Made by a program: the position numbers and the translations under genes. DNA of 41,389 nt from Hyphomicrobiales bacterium (GTDB taxonomy: Bacteria; Pseudomonadota; Alphaproteobacteria; Rhizobiales; Rhizobiaceae): the NCBI GenBank assembly GCA_024225445.1, contig JAAEMP010000303.1, forward strand, positions 1 through 41,389, read 5' to 3'. The notes under the pieces were generated by a model. The model was given only the letters and a program-made list of their open reading frames with translations, was not told the origin of the DNA and searched no databases. This document shows positions 18,076 through 26,615 of the stretch, piece by piece; the stretch's first letter is position 1, and every line of letters begins with the position of its first letter.

Positions 18076-20124
18076 CTAAATATCCACTTCTTCGACAAAT
18101 TTTGCATTTTCCTGAATGAACTTGAATCTGGCTTCCGGCTTGTTACCCATTAACTGGTCTACTTTGGATTTTGTGTGGTCCAGCTCCGTATCAGGCACTT
18201 CAACCCGCAACAATGTTCGTTTATCGGGATCCATGGTGGTTTCTTTTAGTTGTGCCGGCATCATTTCACCGAGGCCCTTGAACCGGCCAATATCAATTTT
18301 CTTGTTGCCGCTGAATTCATTTTCCAGCAATTCCACCCGGTGCGCCTCGTCGCGGGCATAAAGTGTCTTGCTGCCCTGGGTGATGCGGTAAAGTGGTGGC
18401 ACAGCCAGATATAAATGTCCGTTGTGAATAAGGTCGGGCATTTCCTGGAAGAAGAACGTAATAAGCAGCGAAGCGATATGGGCACCGTCAACATCGGCAT
18501 CGGTCATGATGATAATTCGGTCGTAGCGCAAATCGCTGTCGCGGTATTTTGTGCGGGTTCCAACACCCAGTGCCAGAATGATGTCGCCTATCTGCTGGTT
18601 TATCATTATTTTTTCACGACTGGCGCTGGCAACATTCAGGATCTTTCCTCGCAACGGCAGAATTGCCTGGGATTTTCTGTTGCGTGCCTGTTTGGCCGAA
18701 CCACCTGCAGAATCGCCTTCGACGATAAAAAGTTCAGTGCCGCCTTTGGCATTTTTTGAACAATCGGCGAGTTTACCCGGAAGGCGCAATTTACGTGTTG
18801 CCGATTTTCGGTTGATTTCCTTTTCCTTGCGCCGTTTCAGCCGTTCTTCGGCACGGTCAACAACCCATTCAAGCAGCCGATCCGCCTGTTGGGGTGATGC
18901 GGCAAGCCAGTGATCAAACGGGTCGCGAATGGCGTTCTCTACAATTTTCTGTGCTTCAACCGTAGCCAGCTTGTCTTTGGTTTGGCCCACAAATTCCGGT
19001 TCGCGTACAAATACCGACAACATTGCAGCGGCTGATGTCATTACATCATCTGTTGTGATCATCGATATTTTCTTGTTGCCGGTTATTTCTCCGTAAGACT
19101 TCAGACCGCGTGCCAATGCGATGCGCAATCCTGCTTCGTGGGTGCCACCGTCACCGGTGGGTATGGTATTACAGTAGGAATTCACAAATCCATCATCCCC
19201 ATGCCAGGTCACGGCCCACTCCAATGCGCCATGGCCGCCGGATTTACCCGCTTTTCCGGCAAATGGTTCCGGTGTCACCTGGTGTTTGGCATCTGCCTTT
19301 TCCATCAGGTATTCTTTCAGTCCTCCGGGGAAATGAAATTCGGCTTTTGTGGGAGTTTCGTCTTTTTCATCAATCCATGCGGCGTCGCAGTTCCAGCGAA
19401 TTTTGACCCCGCCAAAAAGGTAAGCCTTTGAACGGGCCATTTTCATCAGCAGGGATGGTACAAATTTGCAGTTTTTACCAAATATTTCGGGATCTGGTGT
19501 AAACCTGATCTTAGTGCCGCGACGATTGTGAATTTCACCAATGTCTGTCAGTTTGCTTAAAGCTTCGCCACGGGAAAATTCCTGTTTGTAACACCGCCGG
19601 TTTGCCGCTACTTCCACCTCAAGATGTTCAGATAGTGCATTAACCACCGATACACCCACTCCATGCAATCCACCAGAGGTTTCATAGGCACCTGAGTCAA
19701 ATTTACCACCGGCATGCAATATGGTCATCACCACCTCGACGGTGGATTTATCGGTAAATTTGGGATGAGGATCAACCGGGATACCACGCCCATTATCAGT
19801 AACTGACAAATATCCTTCGCCATCCAGTTCCACATCAATCCAGCTGGCATGGCCTGCAACTGCCTCATCCATTGAATTATCGATCACTTCTGCAAACAGA
19901 TGATGCATTGCCTTGGAATCTGTGCCACCAATATACATACCCGGCCTACGTCGAACCGGCTCAAGTCCCTCAAGAACTTCGATATCAGAAGCCTTGTAAC
20001 TATCGCTATTTTTGGTCGATGATTTTCGGGCGGGCGGTGGATTACCTCCCGATTTATTGCCGGTTGCGCCGGCACTCGTTGGATTGTTTTCACTCATTGA
20101 AAAAAGGTCGTTGGAATTATCCAT
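18076..20124 (-). CDS. parE: DNA topoisomerase IV subunit B ParE
   Basis: ATPase subunit of topoisomerase IV, which decatenates daughter chromosomes. 682 residues, matching alphaproteobacterial ParE; GyrB of these bacteria is about 800. Visible: GHKL ATPase motifs EVIDNSMDEA, TDNGRGIPVD and GGLHGVGVSVVNALS; TOPRIM motif EGDSAGGSAKQARNRK, where QARNR rather than the GyrB-type QGRDR supports ParE; DADVDGAH; and the C-terminal RFKGLGEMMPAQL block. A low-complexity N-terminal leader of about 40 residues precedes the ATPase domain. parC is not in the window. The gene marks the end of the housekeeping block; the next genes are catabolic. Confidence 0.95.
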   Translation of the reverse strand: MDNSNDLFSMSENNPTSAGATGNKSGGNPPPARKSSTKNSDSYKASDIEVLEGLEPVRRRPGMYIGGTDSKAMHHLFAEVIDNSMDEAVAGHASWIDVELDGEGYLSVTDNGRGIPVDPHPKFTDKSTVEVVMTILHAGGKFDSGAYETSGGLHGVGVSVVNALSEHLEVEVAANRRCYKQEFSRGEALSKLTDIGEIHNRRGTKIRFTPDPEIFGKNCKFVPSLLMKMARSKAYLFGGVKIRWNCDAAWIDEKDETPTKAEFHFPGGLKEYLMEKADAKHQVTPEPFAGKAGKSGGHGALEWAVTWHGDDGFVNSYCNTIPTGDGGTHEAGLRIALARGLKSYGEITGNKKISMITTDDVMTSAAAMLSVFVREPEFVGQTKDKLATVEAQKIVENAIRDPFDHWLAASPQQADRLLEWVVDRAEERLKRRKEKEINRKSATRKLRLPGKLADCSKNAKGGTELFIVEGDSAGGSAKQARNRKSQAILPLRGKILNVASASREKIMINQQIGDIILALGVGTRTKYRDSDLRYDRIIIMTDADVDGAHIASLLITFFFQEMPDLIHNGHLYLAVPPLYRITQGSKTLYARDEAHRVELLENEFSGNKKIDIGRFKGLGEMMPAQLKETTMDPDKRTLLRVEVPDTELDHTKSKVDQLMGNKPEARFKFIQENAKFVEEVDI

Positions 20125-20166
20125 CGATTATCGGCATCCTTGTATTACGAATCACTAACGTAAAAT

Positions 20167-20180
20167 AACCTTTGTAGGTT
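20167..20180 (-). terminator. Possible terminator after the rpiR-family gene
   Basis: Stem AACCT/AGGTT (20176-20180 and 20167-20171) with a 4-base loop; read on the minus strand it is followed by ATTTTA. It lies 18 bases beyond the regulator's stop codon and upstream of parE. The stem is short, so the call is tentative. Confidence 0.35.
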
Positions 20181-20197
20181 AGGAAATCGACTAATTC

Positions 20198-21065
20198 CTA
20201 CACAAATTTTTTGAACTGCCTGGTTTTGTCAAATAATTCTTCCAGGGTTTTCATCCGTTCGTGAGTATCATCCCAGGTTTCGTTTTGCACTGCGGCAATA
20301 ATGGCCTCGACAATAAATATGATCACCATATTGGAATCCCATGCGGATGGCGCCTCTGTTCTGGAATGAAATGAGTGGTTCGCAAATTTGGAGATAGGTG
20401 AGCCCCACAGATCGGTAAACAATACTATATCCAGATCCAGTTTTGGCAGAATCGGAGAGTCTGGAAATTTCAAGCTCATAACGGCGAATGTCAAACACGA
20501 TAAGTATGTCATTCGGTTTCATCGACAAAATATAGTGGGGCCAGGTGCTCATATTGGGTGGAATTAATGTCAATCCATCACGGATCATTTGCAAATGTGT
20601 AAACAAGTAGTCTGCAAGTGAGTGGGTGATGCGTCCACCGGCAATATGTATGTGTCGCGATTTGTCGGATAATAACGTAGCGACGGTGTCGAATTCACCT
20701 GGATTGATTTGCGCCAGTGTTTGACGAATATTTTGCATCGCGGCATCTGCGAACCGGTTGAGCAAATGCGTATCCGGCACACTTTCCGCCCAACGGTCAT
20801 GTCGCATGATTGGATTTGATATTGTTGCTTCCACTTCAGCCCTCAGCCTGCTCTGCAATTGTGCAAAACCCGAAAAGCCAAGCTTTTTGGCCAGACGAAC
20901 AATAGTGGGATTCGACACTTTCGAGACTTTTGACAGCGAAGTGATGCTACCAAGACCGGAAACCGGGTAGTTCTCGAGGATTTTAGTGGCCAACTGGCGC
21001 TCCGAACGTGTGAATTTCTTTTGCCCTTTTTGAATTAGTGAAGCAACTGTCTGTTCAATTTTCAT
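20198..21065 (-). pseudogene. RpiR/MurR-family transcriptional regulator, frameshifted
   Basis: Helix-turn-helix plus SIS-domain regulator of the kind that senses sugar phosphates or other small metabolites. The first frame gives an HTH_6 domain (residues about 1-77; LSKVSKVSNPTIVRLAKKLGFSG is the recognition region) and the start of a SIS domain up to RLSDSAK. The rest of the SIS domain, starting LDIVLFTDLWGS and ending at 20198, is in another frame. The shift maps to the AAAA run at 20441-20444 (TTTT on the plus strand): removing one A joins the parts into a 288-residue protein, the normal family length. It may be a true inactivation, a phase-variable or programmed shift, or a sequencing error. 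It is divergent from the operon starting at 21205 and is the obvious candidate regulator for it. Confidence 0.85.
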
Positions 21066-21204
21066 ATCACGACCAAAGCGTTGAGTTGTTATTTTTGCAC
21101 ATTGGATAGGACCATTATTGCAAATATATTTCCAAAAAGCGCTTGACTGGTAGCCATGTTATGATGAATTTTGGCGGATCAGGAATAAGTGAAAGTCAGA
21201 ATTT

Positions 21205-21993
21205 GTGAATATTTCAGTAAAAGAAGTCAATGTCAAAGATATGGAAAATAGCGTCGTTGAGGTAATAAATCCAAAAGGTAACGGCCGATTTGTACTGGTT
21301 TGTGAGCACGCATCAAAATTCATTCCAGATAAATTTAATAATCTTGGCCTCTCGGTAAAGGCACGTGAAAGTCATGTGGCCTGGGACCCGGGAGCATTTG
21401 ATGTTGCTGTCGGATTATCAAAAATTCTGGATGCTCCTCTTGTTACTTCGGGAATCTCGCGCCTGATTTATGACTGCAATCGCCCACCAACCGCCAAAAG
21501 CTCCATTCCCGAGCGCAGCGAAACCTTCAACATCAAGGGAAATACTGATCTCAACAAGGATGAAGTCAGTGAAAGGGCGGAAAAATACTATTTCCCTTTT
21601 CGAAATGCGTTAATTGAATGCCTTGGCTTACATTCGCGTCGTGTCAAATCTTCAATTTTAGTCACCATTCATACATTTACGCCGGTATTTCACGGACGCG
21701 AACGCAAGGTTGATCTTGGTATTGTGCATGATTCAGACAATCGCATGGCCGATGGAATGCTCAATGCTCTTGCGGGTTCAAGTATGAATATTGAACGTAA
21801 TCAGCCATACGGACCGCGCGATGGGGTAACCCATACCTTGAAAGAGCACGGTAATCGCAGAGGTATTGCCAGTGTGATGATCGAGATTAAAAATGATCTG
21901 GTAGTTACGCTTGAAGATCAACTTGAAATTAGTCAAGTTTTAGCATCAGCATTGAATCTTGCCGCCGAGAATTTGAACAACAGGGCGGACTAG
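21205..21993 (+). CDS. N-formylglutamate amidohydrolase family protein
   Basis: Member of the zinc-dependent N-formylglutamate amidohydrolase (FGase) family, which releases glutamate from N-formylglutamate in some histidine degradation pathways. 262 residues from a GTG at 21205; an in-frame ATG at 21241 (250 residues) is an equally possible start, since neither has a strong ribosome site. Family features visible: VCEHAS..IP near residue 32-40, HVAWDPGAFDVA, SRLIYDCNRPP, a central TIHTFTPV block and the C-terminal VMIEIKNDL. No hut genes are nearby. Standing first in an operon with a TRAP importer and a GS-like ligase, it may instead hydrolyse a gamma-glutamyl or other N-acyl-glutamate intermediate; that is inference. 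Confidence 0.85.
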   Translation: MNISVKEVNVKDMENSVVEVINPKGNGRFVLVCEHASKFIPDKFNNLGLSVKARESHVAWDPGAFDVAVGLSKILDAPLVTSGISRLIYDCNRPPTAKSSIPERSETFNIKGNTDLNKDEVSERAEKYYFPFRNALIECLGLHSRRVKSSILVTIHTFTPVFHGRERKVDLGIVHDSDNRMADGMLNALAGSSMNIERNQPYGPRDGVTHTLKEHGNRRGIASVMIEIKNDLVVTLEDQLEISQVLASALNLAAENLNNRAD

Positions 21994-21998
21994 CGAAA

Positions 21999-22505
21999 AT
22001 GCCGGGAATAATTGTCAGATATGTCAGGATTGTAGATGCGATAAATTATCGCGTCGGGCGCTTTGCCATGTATCTGCTCTTTGTATTGATGGGTGTATTA
22101 TTTTATTCATCGATATCCAAAACATTTTTTGTACCGTCCCTGTGGAGTCTCGAAACCGCCCAGTTCGCCATGGTCGCATATTATGTTTTGGGTGGACCCT
22201 ATTCCATACAACTGCATGCTAATGTTCGAATGGATCTGTTCTATGCCGAATGGTCTGTGAGAAAGAAGGCGTGGTTTGATGTTTTCACCGTTTTCTTCCT
22301 GATATTTTATTTGGGAGTCATGTTTTACGGAGGATGGGATTCGACCAGCTATTCACTGAAATATGGCGAGCGTAGTCCGACTGCATGGAGACCTTATCTT
22401 TGGCCGATCAAATTTGTGATGATGGCGGGATTTTTCCTGATGTTACTGCAGGCAATATCTGAATTGTTCAAGGATATTGCCAGGATCAGGGGAGCAGAAC
22501 TTTAA
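21999..22505 (+). CDS. dctQ: TRAP transporter small membrane subunit (DctQ type)
   Basis: Small four-helix subunit of a tripartite ATP-independent periplasmic transporter, which uses an ion gradient and a periplasmic binding protein for uptake. 168 residues with hydrophobic segments at about 20-42, 55-72, 92-115 and 135-158, the standard DctQ pattern. It starts 5 bases after the FGase-family gene and its TAA overlaps the ATG of dctM by one base, so the three are translationally linked. The substrate cannot be deduced from this subunit. Confidence 0.93.
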   Translation: MPGIIVRYVRIVDAINYRVGRFAMYLLFVLMGVLFYSSISKTFFVPSLWSLETAQFAMVAYYVLGGPYSIQLHANVRMDLFYAEWSVRKKAWFDVFTVFFLIFYLGVMFYGGWDSTSYSLKYGERSPTAWRPYLWPIKFVMMAGFFLMLLQAISELFKDIARIRGAEL

Positions 22506-23827
22506 TGTCGCATGAACTGATTGCTATATTCATGTTCTCTTCCATGATGTTGATGTTGATGACCGGCCAGCGGGTGTTTGGTGCAATCGGCGCAGTTGCT
22601 GCCATTGCGGCAATATCTTTATGGGGAACCGGCGGTTCCGATATTCCGTTTACTTCAGCCATGAAATTAATGACATGGTATCCATTGCTGACCCTGCCGA
22701 TGTTCATTTTTATGGGTTACATATTGTCAGAATCCAAAATTGCTGATGATCTCTACAAAATGTTTCACGTTTGGATGGGGCCGTTAAATGGCGGATTGGC
22801 GGTTGGTACAATAGGTTTAATGGTTCTGGTTTCCGCAATGAATGGTCTGTCTGTGGCTGGCATGGCCATCGGTGCGACGATTGCCTTGCCGGAACTGTTG
22901 CGGCGTGGCTACGACAAACGCATGGTAACAGGCGTGATTCAGGCTGGTTCTTCTCTGGGAATTTTGGTGCCGCCGTCAGTTGTTCTGGTATTGTATGCGA
23001 TGATAGCCCGGGCACCCGTTGGGCAATTGTGGTTGGCCGGCGTCTTTCCCGGTCTGATGATGGCAACCATGTTTGTTATTTACATCGTTATTCGCTGCCG
23101 AATTCAGCCTGAGCTGGGACCGGCACTGAAGGCAGATGAACGTGATGTTTCCAGGGTGGAGAAGCTGCGGCTTTTGCGGGCCGGCATTTTGCCCATTGTG
23201 ATATTTGCGACAATGATGGTGCCATTTATCAATGGCTGGACATCGCTGGTGGAAAGTTCGGCAATTGGCGCACTGGCAGCATTTTGCGCCGCGGTTCTCA
23301 AGAGACGGATGAACCGGCAGGTTTTCGAAGTTTCTGTTCGCCAGACGCTAGCCATTTCCTGCATGTTCATGTGGATTATTGTTGCCGCTCTTGGTTTTGG
23401 GGCGGTATTTGATGGTCTGGGAGCGGTACGCGCGATTGATAACTTGTTCACCGAGCAAATGGGTCTCAGCCCATGGACCATCCTGATCCTGATGCAATTG
23501 TCATTTCTCGTAATGGGAACTTTTCTCGATGATACGGCAATGCTGGTGATTGTTGCGCCGCTTTATGTTCCCCTGGTTCAAGCACTCGGCTTTGATCTGG
23601 TCTGGTATGGCGTTCTTTATACAATAACGACGCAGATCGCCTATATGACACCGCCATTTGGTTACAATTTGTTTCTGATGCGGGCTATGGCACCTCCGGA
23701 AATATCCATTCATGATATTTACCGGTCAGTTGGACCATTTGTACTGGTGATGATTGGAGCGCTGACTATTGTGATGATATTCCCGGAAATTGCCCTTTGG
23801 TTGCCAAATTATGTATACGGAAAATAA
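22505..23827 (+). CDS. dctM: TRAP transporter large permease subunit (DctM type)
   Basis: Main translocation subunit of the TRAP transporter. 440 residues, almost entirely hydrophobic with 11-12 predicted helices; family blocks such as GSSLGILVPPSVVLVLYAMIA (about 148-168), GTFLDDTAMLVIVAPLYVP and TPPFGYNLFLM near the end are visible. It overlaps dctQ by one base and is followed, after 65 bases, by the binding-protein gene. Together the Q, M and P genes form a complete transporter. Confidence 0.96.
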   Translation: MSHELIAIFMFSSMMLMLMTGQRVFGAIGAVAAIAAISLWGTGGSDIPFTSAMKLMTWYPLLTLPMFIFMGYILSESKIADDLYKMFHVWMGPLNGGLAVGTIGLMVLVSAMNGLSVAGMAIGATIALPELLRRGYDKRMVTGVIQAGSSLGILVPPSVVLVLYAMIARAPVGQLWLAGVFPGLMMATMFVIYIVIRCRIQPELGPALKADERDVSRVEKLRLLRAGILPIVIFATMMVPFINGWTSLVESSAIGALAAFCAAVLKRRMNRQVFEVSVRQTLAISCMFMWIIVAALGFGAVFDGLGAVRAIDNLFTEQMGLSPWTILILMQLSFLVMGTFLDDTAMLVIVAPLYVPLVQALGFDLVWYGVLYTITTQIAYMTPPFGYNLFLMRAMAPPEISIHDIYRSVGPFVLVMIGALTIVMIFPEIALWLPNYVYGK

Positions 23828-23892
23828 CAAGAACTCCAATAGGAGCAGAGACTGACAGACGAGTAACTTAGTTTATCTTTTAGGAGGATATC

Positions 23893-24933
23893 ATGAATTC
23901 AAGACGTAAATTTTTAACTACTTCAGCTGCAGGTATCGCCGGGGCAGCAACATTGGCTGCACCTGCTGTACATGCGCAATCCAAAATCAAATGGCGTATG
24001 CAAACCTATGCAGGCGCTGCGTTGGCTGAGCATGTTATCAAGCCCGCGATTGACAGCTTTAACAAAATTGCCGGCGATGAGATGGAAATCGAACTTTTCT
24101 ATGGTGACCAGTTGGTGCCAACCAGTGAGCTTTTTAGGGCAATGCAAAAGGGCACCATTGATGCCGTGCAATCTGACGATGACTCAATGGCTTCACCAAC
24201 CGAAGTAACCGTGTTTGGAGGTTATTTCCCGTTCGCCAGTCGTTATTCACTGGATGTGCCGGTTCTGTTTAACCAGTATGGACTGGCTGAGATATGGGAT
24301 GCTGAATATTCGAAAGTAGGTGTCAAGCATCTGTCCGCCGGTGCCTGGGATCCTTGCCACTTTGCTACCAAAGACCCGATCCACAGCCTGGCGGATCTAA
24401 AGGGTAAACGGGTATTTACCTTCCCGACCGCAGGACGGTTTCTGACGCAGTTTGGTGTAGTACCGGTAACATTGCCATGGGAGGATATCGAGGTTGCCGT
24501 TCAGACGGGTGAACTGGATGGTATCGCATGGTCCGGAATCACTGAAGATTATACGGTTGGCTGGGCCGATGTTACCAATTACTTCCTGACCAACAACATC
24601 TCTGGCGCATGGTCAGGCTCATTTTTTGCCAATATGGACCGGTACAACGAGCTTCCGGACCGGCTAAAGGAACTCTTGAAACTCACTATGGATTCGTCAC
24701 ATTATTATCGCCAGTGGTGGTACTGGGGCGGTGAAGCAGAGCTGCGCGTGCGCGGACCAAAAATGAAACTGACATCAATTCCTGACGAGGAATGGGCAAC
24801 AGTGGAAACCGCTGCCTTGAAATTCTGGGATGAGATTGCCGCAGAATCCGAGACAAAAGCAAAAGTTGTGAAGATTTTCAAGCATTACAACGAAACCATG
24901 CAAAAAGCTGGTAAGCCTTATCGCTACAGCTAG
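23893..24933 (+). CDS. dctP: TRAP transporter periplasmic substrate-binding protein (DctP type)
   Basis: Captures the substrate in the periplasm and delivers it to DctQM. 346 residues. The N-terminus has a twin-arginine signal (RRKFL followed by a hydrophobic stretch and APAVHA-Q cleavage site at about residue 28), suggesting export in folded form. The mature part shows the DctP fold order, including LADLKGKRVFTFPTAGRFL, where a conserved Arg normally binds a carboxylate, and the GELDGIAWSG segment. A very strong AGGAGG site precedes the ATG, fitting high expression of a binding protein. The sequence resembles the alpha-keto acid/organic acid type binding proteins, but the ligand is not known. 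Confidence 0.95.
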   Translation: MNSRRKFLTTSAAGIAGAATLAAPAVHAQSKIKWRMQTYAGAALAEHVIKPAIDSFNKIAGDEMEIELFYGDQLVPTSELFRAMQKGTIDAVQSDDDSMASPTEVTVFGGYFPFASRYSLDVPVLFNQYGLAEIWDAEYSKVGVKHLSAGAWDPCHFATKDPIHSLADLKGKRVFTFPTAGRFLTQFGVVPVTLPWEDIEVAVQTGELDGIAWSGITEDYTVGWADVTNYFLTNNISGAWSGSFFANMDRYNELPDRLKELLKLTMDSSHYYRQWWYWGGEAELRVRGPKMKLTSIPDEEWATVETAALKFWDEIAAESETKAKVVKIFKHYNETMQKAGKPYRYS

Positions 24934-24998
24934 GGCAATCTGTAACCGAAAGGTCTCTGATCGGCCATTCTGTTACTTTGAAGTTGATAAAATATGCC

Positions 24999-25023
24999 AC
25001 ATTCAATGACATCATTTGAATGT
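24999..25023 (+). promoter_or_regulatory. Intercistronic hairpin 1 after dctP
   Basis: Perfect 8-base stem ACATTCAA / TTGAATGT with a 9-base loop, 65 bases after the dctP stop. No T-run follows directly (a T6 occurs 20 bases later). It may protect the upstream transport mRNA or be part of an attenuator together with hairpin 2. Confidence 0.4.
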
Positions 25024-25062
25024 AGTCTGATCTGGCTAGAACAGTTTTTTGCGTGACCAATA

Positions 25063-25087
25063 TTCCCCGCACATCAAGTGCGGGGAA
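25063..25087 (+). promoter_or_regulatory. Intercistronic hairpin 2 ahead of the GS-like gene
   Basis: Perfect 10-base, GC-rich stem (TTCCCCGCAC / GTGCGGGGAA) with a 5-base loop ATCAA, ending 31 bases before the likely start of the next gene. The sequence after it is CCTGTTTC, too weak for a classical terminator. Such a strong hairpin between a binding-protein gene and catabolic genes probably sets unequal mRNA levels (partial termination or RNase barrier). Confidence 0.55.
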
Positions 25088-25118
25088 CCTGTTTCAAAAC
25101 TGAATAATGAGGCGAGCC

Positions 25119-26486
25119 ATGCCCGGCAATCTGACTTTGGAAGAACTGAAAAAATCTGTATCCACGGGTGAAATAGATACGGTGCTTGTCGCACAGGTTG
25201 ATATGCAGGGTCGCTTGATGGGAAAGCGCCTGCAGGCCGAATATTTCCTCGAGAGCGCCGTGAATGAGACCCATTCCTGCAATTATCTGCTGGCAACTGA
25301 TATGGAGATGGAGACCGTTGAGGGCTACAAATCCACCAGCTGGTCGGCTGGATATGGTGATTACACCATGGTGCCGGATTTAGCCACACTTCGTCGTGTG
25401 CCCTGGCTTGAGGGCACGGCAATGGTGTTATGTGATGTGATTGACCATAACACGCATGCGGAAGTTCCCCATGCTCCCAGAGCCATTCTGAAAAAAGTGA
25501 CAGGGCGCCTTGAAGCCCTGGGTATGACAGCTACGATGGCGACAGAGCTGGAGTTCTTCCTGTTTAGACAGAGCTTTGAAGAGGCGCAGGTATCGGGCTA
25601 TCGCGATATTGATCCGATCAGTTCGTATAATGAAGATTACCACATTTTCCAGACAACCAAAGAAGAAGACGTAATGCGGGCAATACGTGTCGGTCTTTAC
25701 GGAGCCGGGGTGCCTGTCGAGGGGTCCAAGGGCGAAGCCGACAGTGGGCAGGAAGAAATAAACATCAAATATTCAGATGCGCTGGATTGTGCAGACAATC
25801 ACGTTATTACCAAAAACGGCTGCAAGGAAATCGCCTGGTCGAAAGGCAGGGCACTGACCTTTCTGGCCAAATGGAATTATGATGCCGCCGGAAGTTCCAG
25901 CCACGTCCACCAGTCTTTATGGACAACGGAAGGAAAATCCCTGTTTTATGATCCTGACGGCGAGTATGGAATGTCCCCGATGATGCGCCACTATCTTGCA
26001 GGTCTGTTGAGCCATGCCAGTGAGATCACCTATTTTCTGGCGCCCTACATCAATTCCTATAAGCGTTTTGCCAAAGGAACATTTGCGCCGACAAAAGCCA
26101 TCTGGTCGCTGGATAATCGCACAGCCGGCTATCGTTTATGCGGGGCAGATACCAAATCTGTTCGAATTGAGTGCAGGGTAGGTGGCTCGGATCTCAACCC
26201 GTATCTGGCCCTTGCCGCGTTGCTGAGCGCTGGCCTGGACGGCATTGAGAATAAACTTGAACTGGAACCGGAATTTACCGGAGATGCCTATGAAGCTGAA
26301 AAGGCTCGTGGAATTCCGCAAACATTACGTGATGCAACTGCGGCGCTAAATGCTTCAGAAATGCTGAGGGCTGCATTTGGTGATGATGTTGTTGACCATT
26401 ATGTGCGGGCGGGAGAATGGGAACAGGAAGAATATGACCGTCGTGTTACTGACTGGGAAGTGGCCAGAGGTTTTGAACGGGCGTGA
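25119..26486 (+). CDS. Glutamine-synthetase-like gamma-glutamyl amide ligase (region A)
   Basis: GS-family enzyme expected to join the gamma-carboxyl of glutamate to an amine using ATP. 455 residues from the ATG at 25119, chosen for the GAGG site 6 bases upstream; an ATG at 25107 lacks one. Catalytic blocks are present: TELEFFLF (metal ligand Glu), EADSGQEEINI, GSSSHVHQSLW (metal ligand His), NSYKRF, NRTAGYRLCG and ECRVGGSDLNPYLALA. It lacks the adenylylation motif NLYDLP of housekeeping GlnA, and is only distantly like the two other GS-like genes in this window. Its neighbours (aldehyde and alcohol dehydrogenases, hydrolase, TRAP genes) suggest a catabolic gamma-glutamylamide synthetase acting on an amine or amino alcohol; the substrate is unknown. 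Confidence 0.88.
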   Translation: MPGNLTLEELKKSVSTGEIDTVLVAQVDMQGRLMGKRLQAEYFLESAVNETHSCNYLLATDMEMETVEGYKSTSWSAGYGDYTMVPDLATLRRVPWLEGTAMVLCDVIDHNTHAEVPHAPRAILKKVTGRLEALGMTATMATELEFFLFRQSFEEAQVSGYRDIDPISSYNEDYHIFQTTKEEDVMRAIRVGLYGAGVPVEGSKGEADSGQEEINIKYSDALDCADNHVITKNGCKEIAWSKGRALTFLAKWNYDAAGSSSHVHQSLWTTEGKSLFYDPDGEYGMSPMMRHYLAGLLSHASEITYFLAPYINSYKRFAKGTFAPTKAIWSLDNRTAGYRLCGADTKSVRIECRVGGSDLNPYLALAALLSAGLDGIENKLELEPEFTGDAYEAEKARGIPQTLRDATAALNASEMLRAAFGDDVVDHYVRAGEWEQEEYDRRVTDWEVARGFERA

Positions 26487-26615
26487 TCGAACGTCTGTCA
26501 GTTGCCACGACCGAATTTCACAGCATTTATTGCTTTATCTATCTGAATGAGGAACCAAGTTTCCTGTGAACCAGAAATAGCCCGGTTGCAGGATGATTTA
26601 AGGAACTGGACAAGA

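Noticed and set aside
26547-26615. 23-codon extension of the aldehyde dehydrogenase
   Set aside because: No ribosome site at 26547, atypical residues; the ATG at 26616 gives the family start.
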